In this document: positions 47,501-58,269 of the stretch, in pieces
Position numbering within the stretch: the stretch's first letter is position 1
Layout of the letters: the number at the start of each line of letters is the position of its first letter
Assembly: GCF_028389875.1 (NCBI RefSeq)
Contig: NC_084665.1
Location: 3,472,001-3,536,000 of the forward strand
From: Rhea pennata
Lineage: Eukaryota > Chordata > Aves > Rheiformes > Rheidae
Direction of reading: 5' to 3'
DNA length: 64,000 nucleotides
Notes under the pieces: generated by a model
Seen by the model: only the letters and a program-made list of their open reading frames with translations
Database searches by the model: none
What the model was told of the DNA's origin: nothing
Position numbers and translations under genes: made by a program

Positions 47501-50500
47501 GCCACAAGCACTAGACCCCAGTTGAAAGGTCTGTCCATACAGCTTCTCCTCCTTGAATCTTCTCCCTGGCTTCTTGTTACAGTATGAAAAAGCCCTTCTC
47601 AGAGGCTATGTCGAGTGCTGCTCCAACCTGACGTGGTGCACCAACCCGCAGGGCTGTGATCAGATCCTTTGTAAGGATGGACTTGGCTATGGGGAAGCCT
47701 GTTCCAAATGCTCCTGGATATCCTGTTTCAACTGTAGCTTCCCAGAGGTGAGGCTGAGCTGAGTCACAGGGCAATGCTGTCTTGGGTGGAATTGCTTCTG
47801 TATGGCTGACTGGCTCTTTCTTTCAGGCTCATTACCCTGCTAGCTGCAACCACATGTCTCAGTGGGTGGATGATGATGGGTACTATGAGGGAATGACAAG
47901 TGAAGCCCAAAGCAAACATTTGGCTAAGCTGATTTCCAAGCACTGCCCAAGCTGCCACGCTCAGATAGAGAAAAATGAGGGCTGTCTGCAGTGAGTATCC
48001 ACCCTTGTTTGGTACTGGGGGCAGAAAGGCACAAAGACATAATTCATCACGTGCTTTTTTTCTTGTCTGTTGAGTGAGAGATGTAGCAGATTTGGTTTAT
48101 AATTCTAGAGGAATGACTGTGCTGAATTCCTAGGAGAAGGAAAGTGTTTCCCAGCGTTCAGAGTTGAATCCCTCGAAAGCTGTGTGGTAGAACCAAAACT
48201 CATTTTGGAGTACTGTTTTTAGCACACACTTGTCTGCTATCAGCATTCACTGTAGACATACAGAGAAACAGGTTAGAGTGTTGGAGATCTCAGCACTGTT
48301 TTATTTTCCTTTATTGCTAACCTATTTCTGTAACTTCAAGCAATTTCTTTTAACTATCGGCATATGTTTTGAATTGGAGTGGATCTGTGGCAGCTTTTTA
48401 CTTGGCCAGGGAAACACCTCCAGCACCTTCCAGCTTTGAGGCCAGGGCTCAGGAGCTGCCATTTCTTCCTGTCTTGAGGTGGTTCAGGCCTTAGTGCCCA
48501 GCAGCACTTTTTGTGGCCCCAAGGCTATGTTTGGCCCCCAGGCTGTGCAGTGGGATGCTGCATTGCTGAAGGAAGAGGTGAGATGTTCATGTGGATCTCG
48601 CTCCAAACTGCAGGATGCTTAGTTCACCCTCCAGAGCCTGACAGGTCTGCGTTGTGAGATGTACTACCAGTTTTCCCAGCTCATTTTCAGACACAGAGTG
48701 TTTGTTCATGGTTTGATTTTAGGTTTGAGGGTCTTTTTTTGTTTGCTTCCAGAAAAGGGTTTAAAAATGCATATGGGGTAGTGTGTAGTACTGAGCGAAA
48801 AGGGGGGCTGGGCCTGCATGTTTGAGCCCCATGTGTTAGGGGAGCATTGAAAGGAAGTATTTGCAAGAGGCTGTTGGGACTGAGTGGTTTCTGTTCTTCC
48901 CCCTCCAATGCTGTACAGTATGACGTGTGCCAAGTGCAATCATGGCTTCTGCTGGCATTGCCTCAAGCCCTGGAGGCCGACACATAAGGATTATTACAAC
49001 TGCTCTGCTATGGTGAGTGGTTTGCTGCATCCCAGCAGTTCATGTGTGTGTTCAGATGCACCTGGCCTCTCAGATAGACAGTAAGGATCTTGAGCCCCTT
49101 GCTGTGAATTTTACTTGGTTCACCTGCCTATGTTATTGATAGTAGTGTCAAGATCTGTATGTGTGGTAGCAATCTCCTGGATGATCCTGACAGCTGAAGG
49201 AAGTTGTAACAGGTTACTTCCAACTTTCCTTTCAGGTGAGCAAAGCAGCTCGGCAGGAGAAGCGTTTCCAAGATTACAATGAGAGATGCACCTTTCATCA
49301 TCAGGCAAGGGTAAGGACTCCCACTTTCCTTGCAGCTGCAGATCTGTTGCCTTAGCTCTGGTGAGGAGGACAGTGTTTCTGCTCTGTGTCAATGCACTTC
49401 ACCTGAAGCTGATAAACAGACTTCAGATGTACATGAGGACCCTTACTCTGGCCTAAGATAAAGCTGCTGGCTTGCTTTTATTTTCCTGCCCGTTCTGTTA
49501 TGGAAACTGAGCACAGCCCTGGCTTCTGGTGTTTGCCCACTCAAGACAGATGCAGTAGTATGAAACAATTGCAAAGAAGGGTGTGAAGACTACTCTGTTT
49601 AGAGCTCAGATACTGCAAAAGATTGAAGTGGAAAACACAAACAGAAGCACATTGGAGATGCTGTAGCTAGGTGGAGTAATTACTCTCCTGCTGCCTGTAT
49701 TTTCTGGGTGCTTGAAGGTGCTTAGCAATTATCTGTGTGGCAGGTGCTGTATTTTATACCTTGTAGAGTTGCAAATGAACTTATTTCACCTGTGGTTATT
49801 GCAGGAATTTGCCATGAGTCTGAGGAACAGGGTTTCTTCCATCAGCGAGATGCCAGAAATTAGAACTTTGACCTTTGTTCTTAATGCCTGCAAAGTGCTG
49901 GAACAGGCACGGAAGGTAAGAGCAGGCAACGGGTCAGCTGGTGTTTAGGCTTCAATCTGTTGGTGTGCTTTATGACTTCCTAAAGCAAGTGGTGTGCCGC
50001 TGTGAAGACCTTGCTGTGCTCTAACAAGGTGAGACAGAAGAAGCTTGTGGGGAGAAACAGCAGCATGAAGGAAAGAGCCTATGTGTACCTTTCCCTGCTG
50101 TCACCCTGAGCTAGGCACTCTGACACAGTTGGGTGAGTTGGTAAGCTCCAGTAAGAATTGGAGCTTACCTGATGTCTGTGGAATCAGCACAAACCCACTT
50201 TTTGTAAAGTGTGTTTTGACGCGTTACAATATGAAAAGCCTCAGTGGTGGCACTTACCTTTGGAAAGCTCTCTTGATGCTGTGTCACAGCTAGGAAGTCC
50301 CTCTTGATGCTCATTTTATGATCCTTCCTTCCCCCCGCCCCGCCTTCACTTGTTGTGTGAGCACTGAGTTACCTGTGCATGCCCTGGCAGCCACATTATG
50401 AAGGATTAGCAGTGCAGCCACTTGATGCATGCAGTGAGCCTGTGCCAAGATAGGCCTGCGATGTCCTGTCCTCTGAAAAGTAGGAGGAGGTGGGAAAATG

Positions 50501-53317
50501 CACCCGTGCAATACATACCTTGGTTGTGCAGGCAGGCTTGATGTTGGGAGAGATGCACACAATATGGATGGAAGGTGTCTGACTCTACTTCGTCTTCTCA
50601 CTGTGGTAGTCCCTGTATTTGCCAGGGTGTGTGTCACCTTTGCTTGCTGGTGGCATTGCTAGACTAATTTCTTTAAATAGAAGCAGTAGTTGTATTTCTG
50701 CTGGATGCCTGGATGACTTTAGGAGTCACTTGTTATAGTAGGATGTTGTCACTTACTGAAATGCATTTGTCCTGTGCTCTTGGGCAGCCTGTGTAGCACT
50801 ACATGTGCTTTCTGCTTGCCTCCAGGCTCAGTGTTCTCAGTTCACTGCCACTTCAGTTCAACCTGAGCTGCCCAGCAATGTGTGGGTTCCACATGCTGGA
50901 TTTTTGGGCTTCCCACCTTCTGGTCAGAGTTGCCCTTGTTCACAGTTTGCAAACAAAAAAAAATTGCAGTTTGTGTTCCTGCAATGGCTTGTGAGCTGGG
51001 AGCGATCCATTATTTCAGACTTCAGCACAAAATAATTGCATGTTCATTTCCAGTCTTACAAGAAGGTCTAGGTGGCCTGGCATTGCCATCAGCACGCATA
51101 GTGGTTTGCTGGACTGTCACCGTAGACCAGGCTTCTGTCAGCTATTGATTGTCAGTAAAGTCTGGAAGAGTTTGATGCTACTTCATTTGCCCACTCCAAA
51201 ACTGAAGGAGAGTGCTTACAATGTGCTCTGTGCTGTTTCAGGTGTTGGCCTACTCCTGCGTGTACAGCTACTATAGCCAGGACACTGAGAGGATGGACAT
51301 CATAGAACAGCAGACGGAGAGCTTAGAGCTGCACACCAACACTCTGCAGATCTTACTGGGTAAGTCCCACAGCCTCTCTATATAGAGACTGACAGTCCCT
51401 GCTGTCTGATTCAAAAGGTGGCAGCTCTGTAGTGAGGCAGTAGGACACACATCAGCACCCAGCAGGTGCTAGCTTATTTCTTCTGGCCCATCTGTGCCTA
51501 CTTCATGTCATTCGGGGGAGTCCTTTTGTTTCGGGCAGAGGATTTCATGCAGTAAGGAGGATCTTCAACACGTTCCCTTCTGAAGAGGAATGTGTGCACA
51601 AGGGACCTGAGTAGCTGTGGCTGTGGCTTTGTAGTCAGAGCTAAGGGACTTGATTAGTGTGAGGAGCAATATGACTTTACTGGCCTTGAATTGCAGAGGA
51701 AACCCTGCTGCAGTGTCAGGATCTGGCCTCCTCTCTCCAGCTCCTGAAAGCCAAGCATTTCCGCACTGGTTTGGATTTGGCGCACCGGATCCAAGAGCGT
51801 CTCTTTGCAATTCTCTGGCACTCTACACAGGTGAAGTCCACGTTCATATTGGTAGCTTGTCTTATCCCAGTGTATTTTCATCTTGGGGTTTGATGTTGGC
51901 AAACCTAGAAAGGTGCTTCATCAGCTAAGGGGTAGACTCTGAGGTGCTGCACAGTGCCATGAGCATGCATGTGTGTATGGAAGGGGGTTGCAGCAGAAAG
52001 CATATTCCAAATCACATGTTGTGTCTCTTCTGGCTGTTCTTCCACTCTGGCAGGATTTCCGTGTTGGGCTCCAGACTTTGGCAGATCCTGGTCAGAGTAG
52101 GGTGAAAATCTCAAATGTACCTGCTGAGGCCCCTGCTTGTCTAGGGTGAGTAAGAGCAGAAGAAAAACAGATGACCAGAGTTGTCTCCTGTGTTCACTGA
52201 TAGGCCAAAGAGTTAGTATCAGATACCAGTTACTTGCATCCTGTGCTGGGATTTGATATAACAACCTAAGTGACGTAGTGGTGTAGGGAGCTCAGTGAAA
52301 CCTCTGCTTAGTATGTGGGTATGGTTGAAGAAAGCTGGGTCTGCCAGCGACTGAGGGATGGATGTCGCTCTACTCAGGCTCTGTTGGGTTGCTGCAGAGA
52401 GGGCCCACCTTTTCTTCAGAGGAATATTGGAGATCTAGGAGGTGTCCAGATGAGAGCAGCAAGAATAAAAACATGCATGGAGCAAGATGGAAGGGCCTGA
52501 TCTTTTAGGGAAGGGAAGGGGAAGAGATGATGCAACTATAAGATAACTCAGTGTTGAGAGCTGAGATTTGGTTTGTTGTGTCCCTGTCTTAGAGCGCTTA
52601 GCCAGCAGGGTTCAGTATGACTGAAAAGTGAAGAGTTCAAAACAGATGAAACAAGCATTTGTGTGTGACGCATGGATTAAACCAAGGAATGCCAACAAAG
52701 TGTCTGCTATCCCACTGTGACTGATCCCCTCGGACAGCTGCTGGGTTCCCAAAGGCTGAACAATGTGCCAAGGGTTGCAAGAAGAAATGATTTCTCTCAG
52801 CTGAGAGAGACTCAGTTTCAGGGCAGGATTTCCAGTCCTTTCCAAGGAGGCTGAGACACCAGAGCCACTAGCAGACAGTAGCTTCTTGTCCCAGCCACAG
52901 GTGGCTTGCTGGCACAGCCCTGTGTAGCATGCATGGATAAAGCCATTGAATCACTTTCTCTGAGATTCACCTGTGCAGCTGCTGTGTTCCTCAGGCCTGA
53001 CCTTGGCTGGGGATGCTGAAATGATAGTGGTGGGAGGGTGAGGTTGGCATGGGGCTGGGCTGTGGTTGTTGCTTGCAGCCTGGCAAGGGCAAGGCCTCTG
53101 TTCTGATGCTCTCCTTCTGAACAGGCCAAAACATGCCATCTTACCTGACTCCCCTGACACAGATGAAGAGGAAGATGAAGATGAGGAATGTGAACCACAG
53201 TGGCAGGAAGACTATGATGATGATGACCTTGATGAGGACAATTTTCTGTATGACGATGAGTCAGATAACCTTGATCATGACTCCTACTTTGATGATGATG
53301 ATGATGCCTATGACTAG
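26354..53317 (+). CDS. CUL9: CUL9 (PARC), cullin-RBR E3 ubiquitin ligase (complete)
   Basis: Cytoplasmic atypical cullin fused to an RBR ligase; in mammals it binds p53 and CUL7. Forty exons join in frame to 2,503 residues: 26354-26945, 27764-27918, 28291-28809, 33171-33309, 34768-34958, 35413-35782, 35978-36170, 36481-36688, 36772-36965, 37074-37291, 37416-37653, 37818-37923, 38197-38424, 38508-38598, 38683-38854, 38974-39079, 39260-39355, 39444-39619, 39761-39894, 39972-40145, 40318-40436, 40885-41067, 41347-41495, 41823-42045, 42142-42307, 42450-42595, 42749-42866, 43296-43492, 43583-43842, 43935-44298, 44635-44775, 47583-47747, 47827-47990, 48919-49012, 49236-49310, 49805-49915, 51242-51359, 51697-51830, 52054-52145, 53125-53317. 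The start MVSERR matches the human start MVGERH in register. Exon 17 ends at a GC donor; the other 38 coding donors are GT. The length agrees with human CUL9 (about 2,517). Confidence 0.96.
28905..28979 (+). CDS. CUL9: Candidate cassette exon in the CUL9 CPH domain
   Basis: 75-bp open block between TCTTCACACTCTAG and AGG|GTAGGA, with a branch-point-like GCTAATC upstream. Exons 3 and 4 both meet this intron in phase 0 and the block is 25 codons in phase 0-0, so inclusion keeps the CUL9 frame. The peptide is hydrophilic ([14 protein letters not shown]..). I know of no counterpart in human CUL9 or CUL7, so a chance cryptic exon remains possible. It is not counted in the 40 exons. Confidence 0.35.
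28980..33170 (+). other. CUL9: CUL9 intron 3 (main part)
   Basis: 4.2 kb of AT-rich DNA between GC-rich exon 3 and exon 4. Apart from the candidate exon before it, nothing is recognised. Frames such as the one at 32473-32819 lack family resemblance. Confidence 0.75.
33310..34767 (+). other. CUL9: CUL9 intron 4
   Basis: 1.46-kb AT-rich intron (donor GCAG|GTGAGG, acceptor TCCTGCAG). No repeat or exon is recognised. GC content jumps at its 3' end. Confidence 0.8.
38683..39619 (+). CDS. CUL9: CUL9 exons 15-18: DOC/APC10 domain
   Basis: Residues about 1148-1330. The segment begins [13 protein letters not shown] and continues [48 protein letters not shown] and [21 protein letters not shown], the DOC-box beta-sandwich shared by APC10, CUL7, CUL9 and HERC2. 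In APC10 this fold helps capture substrate. Exon 17 ends at a GC donor. Confidence 0.92.
39356..39443 (+). other. CUL9: CUL9 intron 17, non-canonical GC-AG
   Basis: An 88-bp intron with 5' end CAG|GCAGGG and 3' end CCCCCAG. Family alignment (KRCQQ then GGIDTR) fixes both junctions in phase 0. No GT downstream could serve as donor without breaking the frame. Confidence 0.8.
39761..43842 (+). CDS. CUL9: CUL9 exons 19-29: cullin homology region
   Basis: Residues about 1331-1953. Cullin-type helices ([66 protein letters not shown]) are followed by the cullin C-terminal region ([43 protein letters not shown]). In the winged-helix part, RILK at 43442-43453 carries the lysine aligned with the known CUL9 neddylation site, followed by [15 protein letters not shown] partner would bind here in a standard cullin. 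Introns are short and extremely GC-rich, so long frames run through introns and on the antisense strand. Confidence 0.92.
43935..49915 (+). CDS. CUL9: CUL9 exons 30-36: RBR (RING1-IBR-RING2) ligase
   Basis: Residues about 1954-2325. RING1 begins [10 protein letters not shown] and crosses the exon 30/31 junction (CCMHYCC / [11 protein letters not shown]). The IBR follows ([30 protein letters not shown]). RING2 ([19 protein letters not shown]) has its catalytic cysteine codon at 47983-47985, residue about 2230, by analogy with ARIH1. Exon 33 ends five bases after that codon. The sequence [20 protein letters not shown] continues into the Ariadne-like region. Codons here are far less GC-biased than in exons 5-29. 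Confidence 0.95.
44473..44546. repeat. 38-bp tandem duplication in CUL9 intron 30
   Basis: A unit beginning GAGTACTTAATGATGG at 44473 recurs at 44511. The two copies are identical for about 36 of 38 bases. Confidence 0.9.
46009..46300 (-). mobile_element. CR1 LINE fragment, minus orientation
   Basis: It starts at CACAGAAT (46009-46016), the reverse complement of the CR1 3' octamer ATTCTGTG. The following sequence resembles the antisense CR1 3' end (GGATTCTTGTCCAACCCTGC). It is old and diverged, and its inner boundary is approximate. Confidence 0.6.
46366..47383 (+). mobile_element. CR1 LINE fragment, plus orientation, decayed
   Basis: CR1 ORF2-like DNA with many breaks: GTGTCCCCCAGGACTG (the VPQG region), GGCTGTGCTGCCATTTAGAG, then CTGGAACAGGTTACCCAAGAG near the ORF end. 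The 3' tail carries ATTCTGTG at 47360-47367 and 47376-47383. It is 5'-truncated and clearly inactive. Confidence 0.8.
47991..48918 (+). other. CUL9: CUL9 intron 33
   Basis: 928-bp GT..AG intron directly after the RING2 catalytic cysteine. Nothing further is recognised. Confidence 0.85.
49916..51241 (+). other. CUL9: CUL9 intron 36
   Basis: 1.3-kb intron with donor AAG|GTAAGA. No recognised element. Confidence 0.85.
51242..53317 (+). CDS. CUL9: CUL9 exons 37-40: C-terminal helical region and acidic tail
   Basis: Residues about 2326-2503. Exons 37-38 encode the Ariadne-like helical end ([24 protein letters not shown]). After DFRVGLQ the last exon encodes a tail of almost uninterrupted Asp and Glu ending DDAYD, then TAG. 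The human protein has the same acidic end. The linker between DFRVGLQ and the acidic tail is poorly conserved. Confidence 0.93.
52146..53124 (+). other. CUL9: CUL9 intron 39
   Basis: 979-bp intron with donor GG|GTGAGT and acceptor CTGAACAG. No recognised element. Confidence 0.8.
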
Positions 53318-54115
53318 AGGTGGGCTGTCACCTGGCATGCCAGCCCAGACCCTTGACTCCAGGTTGTCTCACCCTGCTTGTCTCTGTATCTTTTCTCAAA
53401 GACTAGAGGGAGGTCTCAGACTGAATGAAGAAACATTTCCTTTGGGGACTGCTTGCTCGCTGACTCTGATTTAACACGCAGAGCCATTGCTCTGGACACA
53501 TGGACTGTGTTACTGTGGTCACCTCTCTCAAAAAGGCATCTCCCCTTTCTCCCTTGTGTCCAAAGGGCCATTCTATCCCTAGATCTAACTATCTTATTGA
53601 ACTAGAAAATTGCAGCCCAGGTCTGAAGTGAAGACTGCTTGCCACCTGTTAAAAGTTTGTTTAGCATCCTCTGGGGTACTGTCCACAAGGACTGGGCACG
53701 GGGACCATGCAGTGGCATGAGTCCGGTCAGGGTACTGTCTAATTCAGCCAGTGGTGAGAAACATTGTAAAGCAATGTGTTTACACTCAAGTGAAATCCTT
53801 TCCCCTGGAGCTGGTGGGGTCTCCTCTGGAGTAACACATATCTCTCGGATGGACACGGCTCAGTGCGTACGTCTAGCTGAGAGGACAGTTTTCTCCCCCA
53901 GCTTTTTTGCTGTTTTGTTGTTGTTTCTTTCTCTCCTGTGAAGCAAGAAGGGTCGCTGTGAGTGGCACAAGTTTGCAGGGGTATTTTTCAGGGTATAAAT
54001 ACATGAAACACATGTGCATAGAGCTGTTCAGATTATACTTTACCAAAAAAAAGGCCCTGAAGCAATGAGGATTGAAGAAAGTTGTGTTTATAAAATAAAT
54101 ATTTTTCTTCTAGCA
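53318..54115 (+). other. CUL9: CUL9 3' UTR
   Basis: About 0.8 kb from the TAG to just past the AATAAA at 54094. No repeat is recognised in it. Confidence 0.8.
54094..54099 (+). terminator. CUL9: CUL9 poly(A) signal AATAAA
   Basis: Canonical hexamer in an AT-rich context 777 bases after the stop. It is the first canonical signal noted after the CDS. Confidence 0.85.
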
Positions 54116-54901
54116 TCAGGCTCTGTATCCTCTATGGGGGCTGCAGATACAAAGTCAGAGCAGGACATCCTGGAATGAGGGAATGTGACCCAGAGAAGCT
54201 CATCCCAGGAATTAGTTATGAAACTCATGTGATTTTGGGGTCTATGCCCAGGTCAAACCATCTGCTCTACAAAGAGGCCTTTCCTTCCTGGATGGTTCAG
54301 TGAGCAGCAGGAGGTGTGTGTGGAATGGGGAAGAGGATGTGGGACCAAACTGCAGAGTGATGGGAACCAGTGATGCTGGTGTTCATGTCTGCATGCTGCT
54401 GCTGCTGACATCTGGAGCCTTGTAGGAGGCTGGCATAGGGCTACTCTCAAGGCTTGGGAGACAATTTGGGTGTGTGTGGGACTGTTCTGTAGGTGCCAGG
54501 GCTGTTCTCAGGGTCTGAAGGGTCGTTCCCTGGGGCTGCATTTGTTACCTGAGGTTGGGGGGTGTTATAGGGAGTGTGGGGTTGTTCTGATCTGGAGGCC
54601 CTTTGGGGCAGGGGACAACTGGCAGGGGCAGACTGGGGCTAATGGGGACACCAGAGTTCCATGTGGCAGGGCCTCCATGGTTGCTTGGATTTCCTGAGGT
54701 ATATGGGACAGAGCAGAGCACTGTGTGGTGTAGAACAGGGTCTCCTGGATGACTGGGTTTTCTGGGATTTGTGTGGCTGAGCAAGGCCTCCTACCCACCT
54801 TGGTTTCTTGGGTTGTTTGTGGCAGGGCAGAGCCTCCTAGATGCCTGGATTCTCAGGGCCATTGGGATCCAGAAACATGGGATGGAAATATCTGGGAATC
54901 T
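54116..54901. other. Intergenic, no recognised feature
   Basis: Moderately GC-rich spacer between the CUL9 poly(A) site and the next CR1 copy. No exon is recognised. Confidence 0.6.
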
Positions 54902-56150
54902 CATAGAATAATTTTAGGCTGGAAGGGACCTCAGATTGTCATCTAGTCCAACCCCCTGCTCAAAGCAGGTCTAATTACATCATGTTGCTTAGGGCCATAT
55001 CCAGTCAAGTCCTGAACACCTTTAAGCATGGAGATTGCAGAACCTTTCTGGGCAACCTGTTCCAGTGACTACTGTCATGGTAAACGTTTTTTCCCGTAAT
55101 ATCTAATAAGAATTTCCCGTGTTCCAGTTTGTGTCTGTTGCCTCTTGTCCTACTGCTGTGCACCTCTGAGAAGAATCTGGTTCCATCTTCCTTGTAACCT
55201 CGGATCAGGTAGTTTTAGTCAGTAATGAGGTCTCCTTCACCTTTTCTTCTCCAAGCTAAGCAAACCCAGCTCCCTCAGCCTCTCCTCGTTTCTCCTGTCT
55301 GGCCCCCTAAATAACTTGGTGGTCTCTCCTGGGATCTCTCTAGCATGTCAATGTCTGTCTTGTACTGGGGAGCTGAAAACTGGACATGGTGCAGTTAGTC
55401 TGATAGTCTCTCATGTGCCAAATCGAGGGGAAATTTATTTCCCCAAACATGCAGGCTCTATTCTTGGTAATGCCAGGATGCATCAGTCTCTCTCTGCCAT
55501 GTGGCTATCTTGCTACCTCCAGGTCAACTTGTCCAGCAGGACCCCGAGTCCTTTTCTGTAAAGCTGCTTTCTTACCAGTCAGCCCCAGTGGGGATTTTAC
55601 AGTTGCTTTTGTAATAGCATCCCTGCCCTACAACAAAATGACTGCTCCCCATGACTTGATGTTGTCCACAAGCTCACTAATAAAGGCATTGAACAGGATT
55701 GGTCTCACCACTAGCTCCTGAAGGATGCCACTACTTACAGGATGCCAGCTGGCCATCACAATGCTTTACTCGGTCAGTTTTCCAACCACTTGATTGGCCT
55801 CTCAGCCAGTCCATGTCTTGCTGCCTTGGTGATTAAGGAGACTACGGGCCACTCTATCAAAAAACCTTGCTTAAGTCAAGTTATGTAACATCCGCTGCTC
55901 TCCCCTTGCCCGCAGTGCCAGCCAACTTTGTCAGGCATGATTTGCCCTGGATAAACTTACGGTACCTGCTGCCACTCACTTTCTTTTGCTCCCTAACTTT
56001 CCCAAGGACTGAGGTGAGGCTGATGGACCTGTAGTTCCCTGGATTCTCCTCGTTCCTGCTCTTGAAAATGTCTGCCCTGACCTTTCAAAGATGTCAGAGA
56101 GTGGCTGTGCAATGAAATCTGCTGGCTCCTTCAGCATCCTCAGATGCATC
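54902..56150 (-). mobile_element. CR1 LINE 3' region, minus orientation
   Basis: It begins with CATAGAAT (54902-54909), the reverse complement of the CR1 3' octamer. It continues with typical antisense CR1 sequence: GGCTGGAAGGGACCT, TCTAGTCCAACCCCCTG, ACCCAGCTCCCTCAGCCTCT, GGACCTGTAGTTCCCTGG. No intact coding frame survives. The far end is approximate. Confidence 0.75.
55161..55278. repeat. 118-bp direct duplication, copy 1
   Basis: Lies inside the minus-oriented CR1. It recurs at 56425-56544 with about four substitutions and one 2-base insertion. Confidence 0.9.
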
Positions 56151-56424
56151 TCATTTGTCGTTGGGTGCCCTGCTGGCATCTGTCATGACTTTACCCAATG
56201 GATCTAGGCTCTCCTGCCTGCCTGCACCCACTGCCAAGCTGAATGCCAGAAAGAGCCCTCCCTCCAGCGCTCGGGTACCCTCTCCCCCCCGCTCCCCACT
56301 AGGTGACACAAAGGTCAGCAGCACAGTGGATCGGGCCAGGTCAGGGAGCACCAGCTCCTTTGGTCATATATGCTGGGATTGGCTTTGGGGCCAGTTCCAA
56401 CACGCCCCTCCTCCCCAAAGCTGC

Positions 56425-56544
56425 CACCTCTGGGAAGAATCTGGTTCCATCTTCCTTGTAACCTCAGATCAGGTAGTTTTAGACAGTAAAGAGGTCTCCC
56501 CTTCACCTTTTCTTCTCCAAGCTAAGCAAACCCAGCTCCCTCAG
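56425..56544. repeat. 118-bp direct duplication, copy 2
   Basis: About 96% identical to 55161-55278, in the same orientation, with abrupt loss of similarity at both ends. The flanks are not CR1-like as far as I can see. Confidence 0.9.
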
Positions 56545-58007
56545 CACTGCAGCTGCTGCACGCAGGCTCTCACCTCCTCGTCTTCCTTGGCCTGGTAGTG
56601 GCCTTGCGTGCTGCTCATTTTTGGCCCTGCTTGAGGACAACAGTCCTTGGCCTCCCTGAGAGTCCAGGTGAGGGAGGCCACAAGGACCCACAGGGATCAC
56701 AGGCACCGGTGGGGTCAGCATGAGGCAATGGGGAGAGGGAAAAGCACAAGGAGTTGGTGAGGAGCAGGAAAGATGTTCTCCTGCTCCGTGTGGGCTGCAG
56801 CTGTGCCGGATGCCAACTGCAGCTGTGATTAACATCCATCAGCTGGAGCTGGAGCCGGAGCCGGAGCCGAGCCCGGCCTTGCGCTCCCCTGAGAGCCCAG
56901 GCTCTGTGCTCAGCAGCAGAGCCCTAACGAAACCCCTCCTGCTGAAGCCTGTGGCCTCGGTCGTGGGTTTGGGGATACCTGGGCACTGATCCTGCTGCTC
57001 GCCTGGGCCAGCATCTGGCTCAGCTCTCCTGGCCCTCTGCAGAGCCTGGACAAGAGAAGCAGGCCCTGTCCTCTGAGACCTTTGAATCAGCTGTGCCTAA
57101 GTGCCAGAGCAGGGCTTGGGGTGGTGTGCCACGGAGCCCTTTTCCCAGTCCCCGGCCAGAGCTGCAGCTTGCCAACAGCATCGGACACGGCCTGAGCCGC
57201 CCTCTTCCAGCTACCCGACCAGCACACGAGGGGAAGCTCTTGAGGGGCCGCAGACAGCCCAGGTTGGGGCCAGCTGCCATGGGGCCATGGGCCAGCAGGA
57301 GCGCATTTGAGGCTGGTAAGCATGGCTGTGAGAGCGATGGGTGAGCTGGGCAGCAGCCAGGCTGCCCTGGAGCCTCGCATGGCACAGGTGGCAGCAGCGC
57401 CACGGTGCTCTGGCACAAGGGCATTTTGTGCCCTTGGCAAGCACCCAAGCAGCAGAGTGGCTTTTCAGGGGTAGGTTGCCCATGACCAGCCTGCTGGGTG
57501 CAAGTCAGGACTGCCTGGCCTGGGGGCTGCGCAGGGCTTGCTCTAGCAAGTGCAGCAGTGCAGAGCCCCCAGGAAGAGACAGGCAGCACAAGCGGCTCAT
57601 GTGCCCATGGCTGAGGCTGGAGGCACTGGAGGCCCAGGCCGGTGTGGCGGTGGCTGCCGAGAGCCTGCCGGCGCTGGTGAAGGCGCTGAGGCGAGTGCTG
57701 TGCACACTGCCTTGGAAGACATCGCTGCTCCCAGCTGCGATGCCCCAAGTGCCAGGTGCCTTCCTGGATGCAGCGCCAGCATGCCAAGGGCCTCCATGTG
57801 CAGTGGGTGGCAGCCGGGGCCACACCCCCCCCCCCCCCCCCCCAGTCTTCCTGGGGCAGGAGGGCAATAAAACTCCATGTGCATGGGGAAGGGGCTGGCC
57901 GTGTCCGGGGTGTGGATGGGGGCATCCAGGGGGTGCTGGGGGCCCTGGGAGGTGCTTGGGGCCACTGGAGGGGGGGGCATGGGGCTGGAGGCAGAGCAGA
58001 GGCTGAC

Positions 58008-58008
<1 letters not shown>
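56545..58008. other. Unassigned GC-rich region after CUL9
   Basis: No gene is recognised. A helix-like open stretch at about 57600-57720 (LRLEALEAQAGVAV, then LPALVKALRRVL) might be an exon of an unknown protein, but it has no clear splice sites. Long minus-strand frames here run through homopolymers and are discounted. Confidence 0.4.
57825..57843. repeat. Poly-C run (19)
   Basis: Nineteen uninterrupted C. Confidence 0.9.

Positions 58009-58045
<37 letters not shown>
58009..58045. repeat. Poly-C run (37)
   Basis: Thirty-seven uninterrupted C as written. The exact length in a genome assembly is unreliable. Confidence 0.85.
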
Positions 58046-58046
<1 letters not shown>

Positions 58047-58162
58047 CCCAGGAGCCATGGGAAGAGGAGGGACTCTGGAGAGCCAGAGGCGCCTGGGTGC
58101 CAGTGGGGAATTGGAAGCCTGAGCCCTGCAGTAGGGGCAACAGATGGGGTTATGGCCCTAAA

Positions 58163-58197
58163 TTTTTTTTTTTTTTTTTTTTTGGGGGGGGGGGGGG
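58163..58197. repeat. T21-G14 homopolymer junction
   Basis: Twenty-one T followed directly by fourteen G, about 70 bases before the CR1 element. Confidence 0.85.
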
Positions 58198-58269
58198 AAG
58201 GGGGGAGGCTCCCAGGGCAGCGGAAGGCATGAGGTTTTGGGCCTGAAAACAGAGACTTGGGGATGTCAG

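Larger units (their letters stand above)
44776..47582 (+). other. CUL9: CUL9 intron 31 with two CR1 fragments
   Basis: 2.8-kb intron that splits the RBR coding region. The first 1.2 kb (to about 46000) shows nothing recognisable. The rest is largely CR1-derived, with one fragment in each orientation. Confidence 0.85.
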
